The notes: a model not told the origin generated them from the letters alone. A stretch of 29,151 nucleotides of DNA from TMED27 sp045106175 (GCA_045106175.1 JBGCEF010000039.1:1-29151), one strand, 5' to 3'. Positions 1 through 7,894 are shown, counted from the first letter of the stretch. Translations and numbers: made by a program.

Positions 1-811
1 CATCAGCCTCATCAAACTGAAAAGCCATCGTTTGTGTGTATTCCGCAAAACTTGTACTGACAGGCACAAACGAAAACTCTGTCGCTTCACCTAAATCAAT
101 TTGAATACCAGGCATATGCTCGCCTGTCGCTGTAAACCCAAGCCCAGTGTGAACATCACCCGGAGTATCAAGCCAAACAACATAGCGATCCAAATGTTCC
201 GATGTATAATCCGTTCCTGTGTTTGATATATTCGTGCCAAGAATGTGATAATTTTCAGTTAAATGATAAACACCTTCGGAACCTTGAGCAAAACCAACGG
301 TCTCAATCGTGTTAATATTGGGATCATCTAATAGGGTTCTAATGACATCGTCTAAGACTGTGATTTGCTCATCGCGGGCAAACACATCCTGTAGTGTGCC
401 TTCAATACCGCCTTCAACCTCATTGTTAACAAGCTTACCCATTGCTTTGAGAGAAATAATGGCATGACCTTCTTCATTAACATGAACCGCATATCCTAAA
501 CTCGTATCTTCCGCAGCTTGTTGAATGTCCGCTGGCATATCTTCGTATTCGCGGAAAGTATCTATGTCCCCATCAAGCATACGCGCTTTGAAAGCTGTAT
601 TATTGCAATCAATAGTTTGCAAATAAACTGTGGGTGCCCAAAGCGGGTTTAGCTGTCTTTGAGTATATTCAGGCGCATCATCAGGATGAAGAGATTCTTC
701 ATCTGGAAATTCATAATCATCAGAAACATACGATAAAGCATACGGAGCAACCGTACTGCTCCCATAAGCTGCTGCTATTGCAAATGCTGCCCAAACGAGT
801 GGCGCTGGCAT
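1..811 (-). CDS. Unknown protein with hydrophobic N-terminus (3' end beyond left edge)
   Basis: An open frame runs on the minus strand from an ATG at 811 to the window edge without a stop, giving about 270 residues of an incomplete protein. A good ribosome site (GAGAGG) lies about 8 bases before the ATG. The protein begins MPAPLVWAAFAIAAAYGSS, a short Ala-rich hydrophobic segment that could be a signal or anchor but lacks the usual positive start. The rest is acidic and soluble-looking (YVSDDYEFPDEE, later many Asp/Glu and Thr) and ends in a segment rich in Gly, Thr and His. I do not recognise a family. The upstream region carries two TTAA-N7-TTAA boxes (863-902), suggesting CtrA-type control. 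It follows two other unknown minus-strand genes but probably has its own promoter. Confidence 0.7.
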   Translation of the reverse strand, partial: MPAPLVWAAFAIAAAYGSSTVAPYALSYVSDDYEFPDEESLHPDDAPEYTQRQLNPLWAPTVYLQTIDCNNTAFKARMLDGDIDTFREYEDMPADIQQAAEDTSLGYAVHVNEEGHAIISLKAMGKLVNNEVEGGIEGTLQDVFARDEQITVLDDVIRTLLDDPNINTIETVGFAQGSEGVYHLTENYHILGTNISNTGTDYTSEHLDRYVVWLDTPGDVHTGLGFTATGEHMPGIQIDLGEATEFSFVPVSTSFAEYTQTMAFQFDEAD

Positions 812-845
812 AATGAAAACCTCTCTATTAACGCACACATGAATA

Positions 846-902
846 ACAATAGATAAGAAGTCTTAAGATTTTTTTAAGAAATATAGCTTAAGCCCCGTTT
901 AA
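846..902 (-). promoter_or_regulatory. Candidate CtrA-regulated promoter with two TTAA-N7-TTAA boxes
   Basis: Two exact TTAA-N7-TTAA sequences lie at 863-877 and 888-902, with starts 25 bases apart. On the minus strand the proximal box is followed after 11 bases by TATTGT (846-851), a possible -10 hexamer, so the box covers the -35 position. This is the architecture known for CtrA-activated promoters in Caulobacter. The next gene downstream starts at 811. The AT-rich background makes single chance matches possible; the pairing and the spacing are what support the call. Confidence 0.45.
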
Positions 903-905
903 GCT
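885..905. repeat. Short inverted repeat at the end of the 227-residue gene
   Basis: AGCTTAA at 885-891 pairs perfectly with TTAAGCT at 899-905 around a GC-rich 7-base loop. It touches the stop codon of the gene ending at 905. There is no immediate T tract on the minus strand, so it is a poor intrinsic terminator. It also contains one of the TTAA-N7-TTAA boxes, which is inherently symmetric. Confidence 0.4.
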
Positions 906-1588
906 TAATCATCGCCGACATTATACCGTCTGATCGCATCACGGATATAGAGGTTTGCTTCGCTTAACGTGACCATTAACGACATCGCGCGTTCCGGTGT
1001 TTTTTCGAATTTGATAAGATCAGGCAAGGCGTCATCTTCTAAATCAGCATTAAGATTAGTCAGCGTAATACGTATCTCTTCAACAACTTTCTTTTGCTCC
1101 GCCAAGACACCCGCAAGCGATCCATCCATGCTTTCGGCGCGCAATAAACGCTCTTCCACAGTTTTAAAGCGATCTTCTGTCGCCTCTAAAATGGCGCGCA
1201 CTTCGTTAAAGCGAATAAAATAATGCTCAACCTCTTCCAAACACGCTTGAATGGCTGAAATACGGGTATTAACGTCTTTATCTGCTTCTAAACGCGCCCC
1301 TTTGACATCATATTTCTTGGTCAAACCACGTGGCATTTCGATATTTAGAATCTCACCATGATCGCGTTGAATGATATTGGCTTCCCACAAAATAAAGGTG
1401 CGAATATTGCGCGGAATGCGCGCATCATTTTTAAACAAATCCAAAACACTCTCTTGCTCGATATTATAGGGATCATGTGTGCGATTTTGTTCAATAGATA
1501 AAAAAAGCTGCAAAACATAATGCAACATAAAATTCGTCTCGGACGCCTGTCCAAAATTTCTCAATACGATCTCTTTATCCGGAGACAT
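905..1588 (-). CDS. Unknown 227-residue protein, probably coiled coil
   Basis: The ATG at 1588 has a clear ribosome site (GAGGG about 8 bases upstream), and the gene starts only 30 bases after the stop of the preceding minus-strand gene, so the two are probably one operon. No signal peptide or membrane segment is visible. Residues about 105-195 are rich in Glu, Lys, Leu and Arg with heptad-like spacing (for example EERLLRAES and EQKKVVEEIR), which points to a helical coiled coil. The protein is acidic overall. I do not recognise the family and assign no function. A cytoplasmic scaffold or adaptor is only one possibility. Confidence 0.75.
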   Translation of the reverse strand: MSPDKEIVLRNFGQASETNFMLHYVLQLFLSIEQNRTHDPYNIEQESVLDLFKNDARIPRNIRTFILWEANIIQRDHGEILNIEMPRGLTKKYDVKGARLEADKDVNTRISAIQACLEEVEHYFIRFNEVRAILEATEDRFKTVEERLLRAESMDGSLAGVLAEQKKVVEEIRITLTNLNADLEDDALPDLIKFEKTPERAMSLMVTLSEANLYIRDAIRRYNVGDD

Positions 1589-1618
1589 AGAAAATACCCT
1601 CTATAATGGTAAGCCACC

Positions 1619-2500
1619 CTAAGGAGCAGGATTGGCCGGTGCGTGTAGTCTTGTAACCAACGCATTGAATTTGGTCAATGCTGTCCTAAATTTCGCCTGA
1701 TCTGGGTTATCCCTATAAAGTTCTTGCAACCCTTCAATCACCAAACGATCACCATAAAGATCGTGTAAATTAGTCGCCTCGGCGTCAAACGCACGCGTAT
1801 CATGCGTAACATTTGCAAGCCCGACGAGCTTTAATTGCAGCATGTTCTTGATCTTCTTATTCCATTTTCCCGCATCCGCGTGCATACAATTATGAAGCTG
1901 AGACGCATCAATAGATTTTTTGCCTCTGCCCTGATTTTGCTCTTCAAAATTCGCAAGATAAGCCCCCGGATTCGTCCAGTAATTCCTATAAAGCTGTCGC
2001 CAATTCGCATTGGCTCTTTTCGCGTCTTGCATTTGTGTTTTTAATTCATTGAACGCACGTTCCAAATCAACTGGCTTTTTCGCATTGTTAATCTGATTAA
2101 AAAGATCATCTTGGTCATCTTGACTATCCCGTAAAGTGTTGCGGGCCTTACGAAGGGTTTTTAAAATTTCGTCATGATCATTTCCGCCATCTTCAATCAG
2201 CTTGTTAATAACATTATTCAACTGATCAAGTTCATTGCTTTGTTGAGTCCTAAAATCTTCAAACACACTTAATACATAACTTTTGAATTGCCCAAATTGC
2301 AGCGCGTCAGCAAGATCAGCCTCAAGATATTTCTTGCGCATCTTGGCTTCATGTCTTTCGAAAAAATTGTCTCCGAAAGAAATGACGGTAATTTCGCTCG
2401 ATTTAGAATGAGAAGAACCGCTATTGGCATCAATAGTCTGTCTTGCAAGTCTTTCTGTTAATGCAATACCTGTATCTGAGTTGTCTAAGGCCACAAACAC
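1619..2500 (-). CDS. Unknown, about 293-residue helical protein (GTG start proposed)
   Basis: The longest frame begins with TTG at 2554, but that TTG is the first half of a near-perfect -35 element (TTGACA), so it cannot lie inside the mRNA made from that promoter. I therefore choose GTG at 2500, which has AAGGA five bases upstream and starts MFVALDNSDTG; GTG at 2494 is an alternative. The protein has no signal peptide or membrane segment. Its middle is a long charged helical region (about residues 60-165, many Asp, Gln, Asn and Lys), followed by a more compact C-terminal part (YGDRLVIEGLQELYRDNP). It ends in Ala-Pro-rich sequence. No family is recognised. It is followed after 30 bases by another unknown gene, very likely in the same transcript. 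Confidence 0.7.
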   Translation of the reverse strand: MFVALDNSDTGIALTERLARQTIDANSGSSHSKSSEITVISFGDNFFERHEAKMRKKYLEADLADALQFGQFKSYVLSVFEDFRTQQSNELDQLNNVINKLIEDGGNDHDEILKTLRKARNTLRDSQDDQDDLFNQINNAKKPVDLERAFNELKTQMQDAKRANANWRQLYRNYWTNPGAYLANFEEQNQGRGKKSIDASQLHNCMHADAGKWNKKIKNMLQLKLVGLANVTHDTRAFDAEATNLHDLYGDRLVIEGLQELYRDNPDQAKFRTALTKFNALVTRLHAPANPAP

Positions 2501-2524
2501 GCTTTCCTTGTTGCTAAGGATATT

Positions 2525-2554
2525 AACATATCTAAAAAGGCAACTGCCTGTCAA
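2525..2554 (-). promoter_or_regulatory. Sigma70-type promoter for the two-gene unknown operon
   Basis: On the minus strand TTGACA (2549-2554) is followed after 18 bases by TATGTT (2525-2530). Transcription would begin near 2518, leaving a short leader before the GTG at 2500 with its AAGGA site. A perfect -35 and a reasonable -10 just upstream of a ribosome site make this one of the clearest promoters in the window. Confidence 0.6.
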
Positions 2555-2571
2555 AAATGATTGCTTAGACC

Positions 2572-2640
2572 AAAAAAGAAAGGCCCGGCTTGTGTGGTTA
2601 GGGGCCTAATGGGGGTTAGGGTGGGGGGCACAAGCCGGGC
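2572..2640 (-). terminator. Long GC-rich hairpin terminator with G-quadruplex-like loop
   Basis: GCCCGGCTTGTG (2583-2594) and CACAAGCCGGGC (2629-2640) form a perfect 12-bp stem. Read on the minus strand, the stem is followed by a T-rich run (CTTTCTTTTTT), as in an intrinsic terminator. It would end transcription of the small gene at 2704-2889 and insulate the promoter at 2525-2554. The 34-base loop is unusual: on the plus strand it has four G runs (4, 5, 3 and 6 long) separated by 6, 3 and 1 bases, a canonical G-quadruplex pattern, plus a TTAGG/CCTAA inner palindrome. Confidence 0.6.
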
Positions 2641-2703
2641 GTTGGGTGTACCTGCCTTATTGGAGTTCACGGTAGGGTTGGGCAGACAGGCAACTGTATT
2701 TTT

Positions 2704-2889
2704 TTAAAACGAGTGGGAGTTTTGCTCCTTGGGCTGTTTTTGGGATAACACATCAAAAATATCATCATGTCCGTCAACAAATCCCTCTAATCGAGACAAC
2801 TCGAACGGACGATTTTCCAAAAGATTGATATCAAAAACTTTTGATGTTGGAACATTATTATTCGCATTTGAACTTCTTATCTTACGCAT
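2704..2889 (-). CDS. Small unknown protein, 61 residues
   Basis: A short frame with ATG at 2889 is preceded by AAGGGT about 6 bases upstream, a plausible ribosome site. It is followed by the strong terminator-like hairpin at 2572-2640, which supports a real transcription unit. The product is polar and charged, with an N-terminal basic, Asn-rich stretch (MRKIRSSNANNN) and an acidic middle (DGHDDIFDVL). It has no membrane segment and no recognised motif. At this length chance cannot be excluded. Confidence 0.4.
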   Translation of the reverse strand: MRKIRSSNANNNVPTSKVFDINLLENRPFELSRLEGFVDGHDDIFDVLSQKQPKEQNSHSF

Positions 2890-3128
2890 TGTATTACCCT
2901 TATTCTGTTTCTATAAAACATTCGTTGCGAACGCCGTGCCAAAAAATGAAAGAAATAAAATATATTTAAAATCAATTAGTTATAGATTTATTAAGCGTGT
3001 AACCACACCTCGAATTAAACGGCAATAATTATACATAAGAAAATATTGCCGCATCCATGTAGGAAAACTTTTCCACCCATACTGATAATCATATGGTTTT
3101 CTTTAGTAAAAACACCTAGATTAAAAAT
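2890..3128. other. Intergenic region between divergent genes, with a 13-bp palindrome
   Basis: About 240 AT-rich bases separate the 61-residue minus-strand gene and eipB. The main visible element is the perfect palindrome GGAAAACTTTTCC at 3062-3074. GATAAT at 3084-3089 could be a -10 for eipB; its -35 position would fall at the start of the palindrome, which could then be an operator. No RNA gene or reading frame is supported here. Confidence 0.3.
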
Positions 3129-3983
3129 ATGCGCATTTTAATCTCCATATTCGCCATCTTTATCATACTCTGCCATTACACAAGTGAAGCCTCTGAAATA
3201 AAGCTTCCCGGCCAAGATATCGGCTTCCAACCACATAAAGCCCTCTATGAGGTGCAATTACAAAGCGCAAAGTCTGGCTCTCAAATCGTCAATATAAAGG
3301 GTAATATGTATTACGAATGGGATTATGGCTGTCGCGCCTGGTCTTCAAAACATCGATTTAATATCCTTTACGATTATGCAGACAGCCCCGCAATAAGGAT
3401 CAGTAGCGATTTTTCCAACCGTGAAAATTATGAAGGCAATACATTGAATTTTAATGTAGTGCGCCGCCAAGATGGAAAACAATACGAAGAAATTCGCGGT
3501 CACGCATCGACACCCCCCAACAGCAAGGGCGAAGCTATATACAATCAGCCAGCAGGCTTAGTACAAGAATTACCAGAGGGTACGATGTTCCCGCTTGCGC
3601 ACACGATTGACGTCATAAAAGCCGCTATCGATGGCCAAAAATTTCATAACGCAGTGATCTATGATGGCAGCGATGACGAAGGACCTGTCGAAATTAATAC
3701 CTTCATCGGCAAAGCCGTCGAAACTCCAAGCATTTTAAAAGAGGCACAAAACAGCAAAGCGCTTAACGAATCTTTACTGTCTGGTGAAGCAAGGCGTGTT
3801 CAACTGGCGTTCTTTCCACTAAAATCCACGCAAGATCAATCCGATTATGAAATGAACGTCATTTTGCATGATAACAGCGTGATTAGCGAAATGATCATTG
3901 ATTACCACGATTTTACAGTCAGCCAGAGATTAATCGCGATTGAACCGATCGATGTATCTGAATCTATAAAAGCTTGCCAATAA
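3129..3983 (+). CDS. eipB: EipB-family cell-envelope integrity protein (DUF1849)
   Basis: This 284-residue protein has an N-terminal signal peptide (MRILISIFAIFIILCHYTSEAS, cleavage after about residue 20-22), so it is periplasmic. The mature part starts with a HKALYEVQL segment, continues with a beta-rich body (GNMYYEW) and has a Cys at 68 and another at 283, next to the C-terminus. A conserved disulfide joining the start and end of the domain is typical of EipB, a conserved alphaproteobacterial periplasmic protein first studied in Brucella and needed for envelope integrity. Length fits the family. The ribosome site before the ATG is weak. It is followed by divK but separated by about 150 bases with its own candidate promoter. 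I am fairly sure of the family; the symbol is assigned by resemblance. Confidence 0.75.
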   Translation: MRILISIFAIFIILCHYTSEASEIKLPGQDIGFQPHKALYEVQLQSAKSGSQIVNIKGNMYYEWDYGCRAWSSKHRFNILYDYADSPAIRISSDFSNRENYEGNTLNFNVVRRQDGKQYEEIRGHASTPPNSKGEAIYNQPAGLVQELPEGTMFPLAHTIDVIKAAIDGQKFHNAVIYDGSDDEGPVEINTFIGKAVETPSILKEAQNSKALNESLLSGEARRVQLAFFPLKSTQDQSDYEMNVILHDNSVISEMIIDYHDFTVSQRLIAIEPIDVSESIKACQ

Positions 3984-4033
3984 AAACGGTTCTCATAGCA
4001 TCGAAAAAGCGATAACATATTTATGACTAAGCG

Positions 4034-4066
4034 TTAAACATTCATTAGGGGCTTTTAATATATTCT
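4034..4066 (+). promoter_or_regulatory. Candidate CtrA-type promoter upstream of divK
   Basis: TTAA (4034-4037), seven bases, then TTAG (4045-4048) is one mismatch from TTAA-N7-TTAA. TATTCT, a possible -10, starts 12 bases later (4061-4066). The geometry matches the two other boxes in this window within one base. In Caulobacter divK is a known CtrA target, which makes the site plausible, but the match is imperfect. Confidence 0.35.
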
Positions 4067-4137
4067 AATTATCTTTGCTTACTTCAAAAAGGTTCGCACA
4101 TTGGAATATTAAAAACCACGGGTACAAAGTTAGACAT

Positions 4138-4575
4138 ATGAGTAAGACCGTCCTTATCGTTGAAGACAACGAATTAAACATGAAGCTATTCCATGACCTT
4201 CTTGAAGCGCACGGTGTTGATACCGTGGAAACAGCCGATGGCAAAAACGTCCTTGAATTGGCACGAGAGCATAAACCCGACCTGATACTCATGGATATTC
4301 AATTACCCGAGATTTCAGGCCTCGATGTAACAAAAATGTTGAAAGCCGACGAAGATTTAAAATCTATTCCCGTCATTGCCGTAACGGCGTTTGCAATGAA
4401 GGGCGATGAACAAAAAATCCGTGAAGGCGGATGCGAAGATTACATTTCAAAACCAATTTCTGTTGGAAATTTCATGGACACAATTAATCGCTATCTGGAA
4501 CCACCATATGATCCGGAAGATAAAGACGATGAAAATACGCCCGCCGAAAATTCGGAAGAAACAAAAGCGTCATAA
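4138..4575 (+). CDS. divK: DivK-like single-domain response regulator
   Basis: The start is ATG at 4138 (MSKTVLIVEDNELNMK); the frame is open further upstream to 4075, but that segment does not resemble any receiver. The 145-residue protein is a receiver domain with acidic pocket E9/D10, phosphoacceptor D53 (LILMDIQLPEISG), T83 and K105 (ISKP). The NELNMK start and DIQLP motif are typical of DivK, the essential phospho-relay switch that controls CtrA activity through the kinases and phosphatases of the cell-cycle network. The gene is 18 bases upstream of pleD, the usual partner. Odd: about 25 acidic residues follow the domain (PYDPEDKDDENTP), longer than the roughly 125-residue norm. Confidence 0.9.
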   Translation: MSKTVLIVEDNELNMKLFHDLLEAHGVDTVETADGKNVLELAREHKPDLILMDIQLPEISGLDVTKMLKADEDLKSIPVIAVTAFAMKGDEQKIREGGCEDYISKPISVGNFMDTINRYLEPPYDPEDKDDENTPAENSEETKAS

Positions 4576-4593
4576 GAAAGATCAAATAAAACC

Positions 4594-6024
4594 ATGTCTG
4601 CACGCGTTCTAGTTGTCGATGATATCCTGCCCAATGTAAAATTGCTCGAAGCCAAGCTAACGAGTGAGTATTACGACGTTCTCACAGCCACAAACGGTGA
4701 AGAAGCGCTCCAGCTAGTAGAAAGCAACAGCCCGGATTTAATCCTCTTAGATGTCATGATGCCCGGCATGGATGGTTTTGAAGTCTGTAACCGCATTAAA
4801 CAAGACCCCGTATTTGCACACATCCCCGTTGTCATGGTAACTGCCCTAACCGATACGGAAGATAAAGTGCGCGGGTTGGAATGTGGTGCGGATGATTTCT
4901 TAAGCAAACCGATTAACGATACCGCCCTTATGGCGCGTGTGCGATCACTTGTACGCTTAAAAATGACCACAGACGAATGGCGCGTGCGCGAAAATACCGC
5001 AAACCAACTCGGCGTCGTTGAAGGTTCATCCAATGTGATGAAAGAGTCATCCGATAAAGCCAGCATCCTAATGATCGAGGATAAAGACTTTGAAGAACGA
5101 AAAATCATCGACACGTTAAAACAAGACGAACACAAGATCATTGCCGTTCATTCTGGCATGGATTTAATGAGCCATATCGCCGAAGAACAATTCGACCTCA
5201 TTATCATCAGCCTCAACCTCGAAGATGAAGACGGTCTTCGTCTCTGCTCGCATTTACGCTCGAATGAAAAAACGCGTAACACACCCATTTTGATGATCGG
5301 CGAAGAACAAGATATGGATCGCATCGCAAATGGTCTGGAAATTGGTGCTCATGATTATGTAATGCGTCCCGTCGAACGCAGTGAAATGCTGGCACGTGTG
5401 CGCACGCAGATCCGCCGTAAACGCTTTCAAGAACGCTTAAGATCATCTTACGAAATCAGCCTCTCAATGGCCCTGACCGATAGCTTAACCAGCTTATATA
5501 ACCGTAGATATCTCGAGGTTCACCTCGAAAAATTATTAGAGAAAAACCGCCATGATCAAAAATTATTGGCTGTTTTAATGATTGATATCGATCATTTCAA
5601 AAGCGTTAATGACACATACGGCCACAATGTTGGTGATGAAATTCTCAAAATTTTTGCACAACGCCTAAAAGAAAGCCTGCGCCCCACGGACCTTATCGCC
5701 AGATTAGGCGGCGAGGAATTCACGGTCATTCTGCCTGATGTCTCCGTCGCACGTGCGCATATGGTTGCAGAGCGTCTGCGCCGTAATATCGCATCCGAAC
5801 CAATAACATGTTCAACGCCCGATGGGTGCCTTATGATCACGACATCCATCGGTGGTGCCATGATTGATTTCCAACCGCACACCGTGCATGAAGCATTAGA
5901 GCGCGCCGATAAGATGCTTTACGAGGCAAAAGAACAGGGCCGTAATTGCTGTGTTTTTGAAAAAGACGGCAAACTAAATCCCGATGACATTCCTGTGCGC
6001 GAACGCCCCAGAGACGGTGAGTAA
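4594..6024 (+). CDS. pleD: PleD-like diguanylate cyclase (REC-REC-GGDEF)
   Basis: The 476-residue protein makes cyclic di-GMP from two GTP. Receiver 1 covers about residues 3-122, with D53 as phosphoacceptor and K105. Receiver 2 (about 156-275) is degenerate, with Ser206 at the Asp position and Arg258 at the Lys position, so it is an adaptor for dimerisation, as known for PleD. The GGDEF domain (about 290-455) has the active site GGEEF at 372-376 and the inhibitory RxxD site (RPTD) at 363-366, so product feedback should work. The gene follows divK by 18 bases, one operon. In Caulobacter PleD drives the motile-to-sessile switch; a similar role here is inference. Confidence 0.93.
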   Translation: MSARVLVVDDILPNVKLLEAKLTSEYYDVLTATNGEEALQLVESNSPDLILLDVMMPGMDGFEVCNRIKQDPVFAHIPVVMVTALTDTEDKVRGLECGADDFLSKPINDTALMARVRSLVRLKMTTDEWRVRENTANQLGVVEGSSNVMKESSDKASILMIEDKDFEERKIIDTLKQDEHKIIAVHSGMDLMSHIAEEQFDLIIISLNLEDEDGLRLCSHLRSNEKTRNTPILMIGEEQDMDRIANGLEIGAHDYVMRPVERSEMLARVRTQIRRKRFQERLRSSYEISLSMALTDSLTSLYNRRYLEVHLEKLLEKNRHDQKLLAVLMIDIDHFKSVNDTYGHNVGDEILKIFAQRLKESLRPTDLIARLGGEEFTVILPDVSVARAHMVAERLRRNIASEPITCSTPDGCLMITTSIGGAMIDFQPHTVHEALERADKMLYEAKEQGRNCCVFEKDGKLNPDDIPVRERPRDGE

Positions 6025-6052
6025 AGTTTTACTGCAGGCATATAGCCCTTAA

Positions 6053-7870
6053 TCATTTCGGTAAAAAACCACCTGATTGCATGGTCCACAGCTTCGCATA
6101 AACACCTTTATCTTTTAAAAGCATCTCATGCGTACCATCTTCGATAATCGCGCCTTTATCCATCACTAATAATCGATCCATCGTATTTATTGTCGAAAGA
6201 CGATGCGCAATCGCAATCACAGTTTTACCCGTCATCAATCCTTCAAGCGAAGCCTGCAATAACTTCTCGCTCTCACTATCAAGCGCAGAGGTTGCCTCAT
6301 CCAAAATCAAGATCGGCGCATTTTTCAAAATCGCCCTTGCAATCGCTATCCGCTGGCGCTGCCCACCGGATAGTTTAACCCCGCGTTCCCCAACAAGTGT
6401 TTCAAACCCTTCAGGTAACTCTTGGATAAAATCAAGCGCATAGGCACGCTTGGCCGCTTCAATAACCTCTTCATCAGACGCATCAAGCCGCCCATAGCGA
6501 ATATTCTCCATGATCGTACGATGAAATAACGCCGTATCTTGCGGGATCACGGCAATATTGTGTCGCAAAGACGCCTGACTAACATCACGGATATCAACAC
6601 CATCAATCGTAATAGCACCGTCATTCACATCGAAAAATCGTTGGATCAAATTCACGAATGAGCTTTTCCCAGCACCTGATGAACCAATCAAACCAACACG
6701 TTGCCCCGCAGGGATCGTAATGTCCAACCCGTCAAAAACGGGCTTGCCCTTGGCCTCCGCGCCATAATCAAAAAAGACACCATCAAACGAAATCTGACCG
6801 TCATTGACCGATAATGTTTCCGCCTCACGCTTATCTTTCACCTGATGCGGCTTGATGAGGGTGGTCAGAGAGTCATTAAGATATCCATAGCTTTCGGATA
6901 AATGGATAATCCCAAAGCTCAAATACCAAGCCATACCGGTAAAGCTAAAGGTAATGCCCATGATCGTCGCCATATCACCAAGCGTGATAACACCATGCTG
7001 CCACGCATAAACACAGGCAAACATCATCCCGCTGCCAAACACAACAAGAACGGCGCGGCGATAATTATCAAGCATCAAAAACGTGCGCAGCATTTTATGC
7101 CATGCCTTCATCTGCACTTCCGACACAACCTTGTGCTCCTGCATTTCACGCGCTTCATGCGCATAAGATTTCACGGATGCAATATTGGTTAAACTATCAA
7201 CAATCTGCCCAGACACATCTGAACATGCATCCGCATAGATACGCGATTTCTCACGAATCTTATGTAGTTTTAAAAATACAGGGCCCAAAATACCAACGAC
7301 AAAAATACATATAATGCCGCCAAAAAGAGGCGATACCTTAAACAAGACAGCCGCAGAAAAGATCATGCTGGTCATAGGCAAGAGAATTTGAAAACGTACC
7401 TGCTCACCAATCATCAATCCTTTTTCAATGCCTTCACTGACTTTACGCGCCAACGATCCTGCAAAATGATTTTGAAAATAGGTAAAGGAATGTTCCAGAC
7501 TATAGGCGAATAAATCACTGCGTAGTTGCGCCCGCGCACGTTTCCACCAATCAAAGAAGATATAATGCGGAATGGCATGCACAAGTTCACCAATCAATAA
7601 AACAACAAAAATCAAAATGGCCGCATTCCATACCGATTGCGGCACAGGCGCACCAGATTCAAGGCTCGTAAGCGTATCAATCACTCCACCCACTAAAAAG
7701 AACGCCACCGGATAACGCAGTGCATGCAAAATATCAAACGCAAGAAACACAAGCCACATCCGCGGATTGCGTTTAAACACCATACGAACATAGGCAATCA
7801 CACTCGATGGAATATCGAGATTAGGAGTATGCTCAAATGTGTATTTGTCGTGCTTATTGTATTTCAACAT
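6053..7870 (-). CDS. ABC exporter half-transporter (membrane domain fused to ATPase)
   Basis: I use ATG at 7870, giving 605 residues. The frame runs on to 8008, but that segment overlaps the rpmG terminator and encodes no family sequence. Residues about 40-335 are the six-helix membrane domain of type IV ABC exporters; residues 358-600 are the ATPase with Walker A GSSGAGKS (396-403), signature LSGGQ (500-504), Walker B LILDEA (521-526) and switch His556. Such half-transporters work as dimers in the inner membrane. The substrate cannot be read from sequence; MsbA-like lipid and multidrug exporters share this layout. It converges with pleD. The leader (7871-7963) has several inverted repeats and the ribosome site is weak. 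Confidence 0.9.
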   Translation of the reverse strand: MLKYNKHDKYTFEHTPNLDIPSSVIAYVRMVFKRNPRMWLVFLAFDILHALRYPVAFFLVGGVIDTLTSLESGAPVPQSVWNAAILIFVVLLIGELVHAIPHYIFFDWWKRARAQLRSDLFAYSLEHSFTYFQNHFAGSLARKVSEGIEKGLMIGEQVRFQILLPMTSMIFSAAVLFKVSPLFGGIICIFVVGILGPVFLKLHKIREKSRIYADACSDVSGQIVDSLTNIASVKSYAHEAREMQEHKVVSEVQMKAWHKMLRTFLMLDNYRRAVLVVFGSGMMFACVYAWQHGVITLGDMATIMGITFSFTGMAWYLSFGIIHLSESYGYLNDSLTTLIKPHQVKDKREAETLSVNDGQISFDGVFFDYGAEAKGKPVFDGLDITIPAGQRVGLIGSSGAGKSSFVNLIQRFFDVNDGAITIDGVDIRDVSQASLRHNIAVIPQDTALFHRTIMENIRYGRLDASDEEVIEAAKRAYALDFIQELPEGFETLVGERGVKLSGGQRQRIAIARAILKNAPILILDEATSALDSESEKLLQASLEGLMTGKTVIAIAHRLSTINTMDRLLVMDKGAIIEDGTHEMLLKDKGVYAKLWTMQSGGFLPK

Positions 7871-7894
7871 ATCTATACTTTCGCTTAATGCGTT

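Noticed and set aside
2583..2705. 4.5S, tmRNA, 6S or RNase P RNA in the GC-rich island
   Set aside because: The signature sequences of these RNAs that I know (for example the SRP RNA GGAAGCAGCC loop) are absent.
4075..4137. N-terminal extension of DivK
   Set aside because: The 21 extra residues are unlike any receiver; MSKTVLIVEDN from 4138 is the normal start.
5053..5420. Loss-of-function in the second receiver of PleD (Ser206, Arg258)
   Set aside because: A degenerate second receiver is normal for PleD, so this is not damage.
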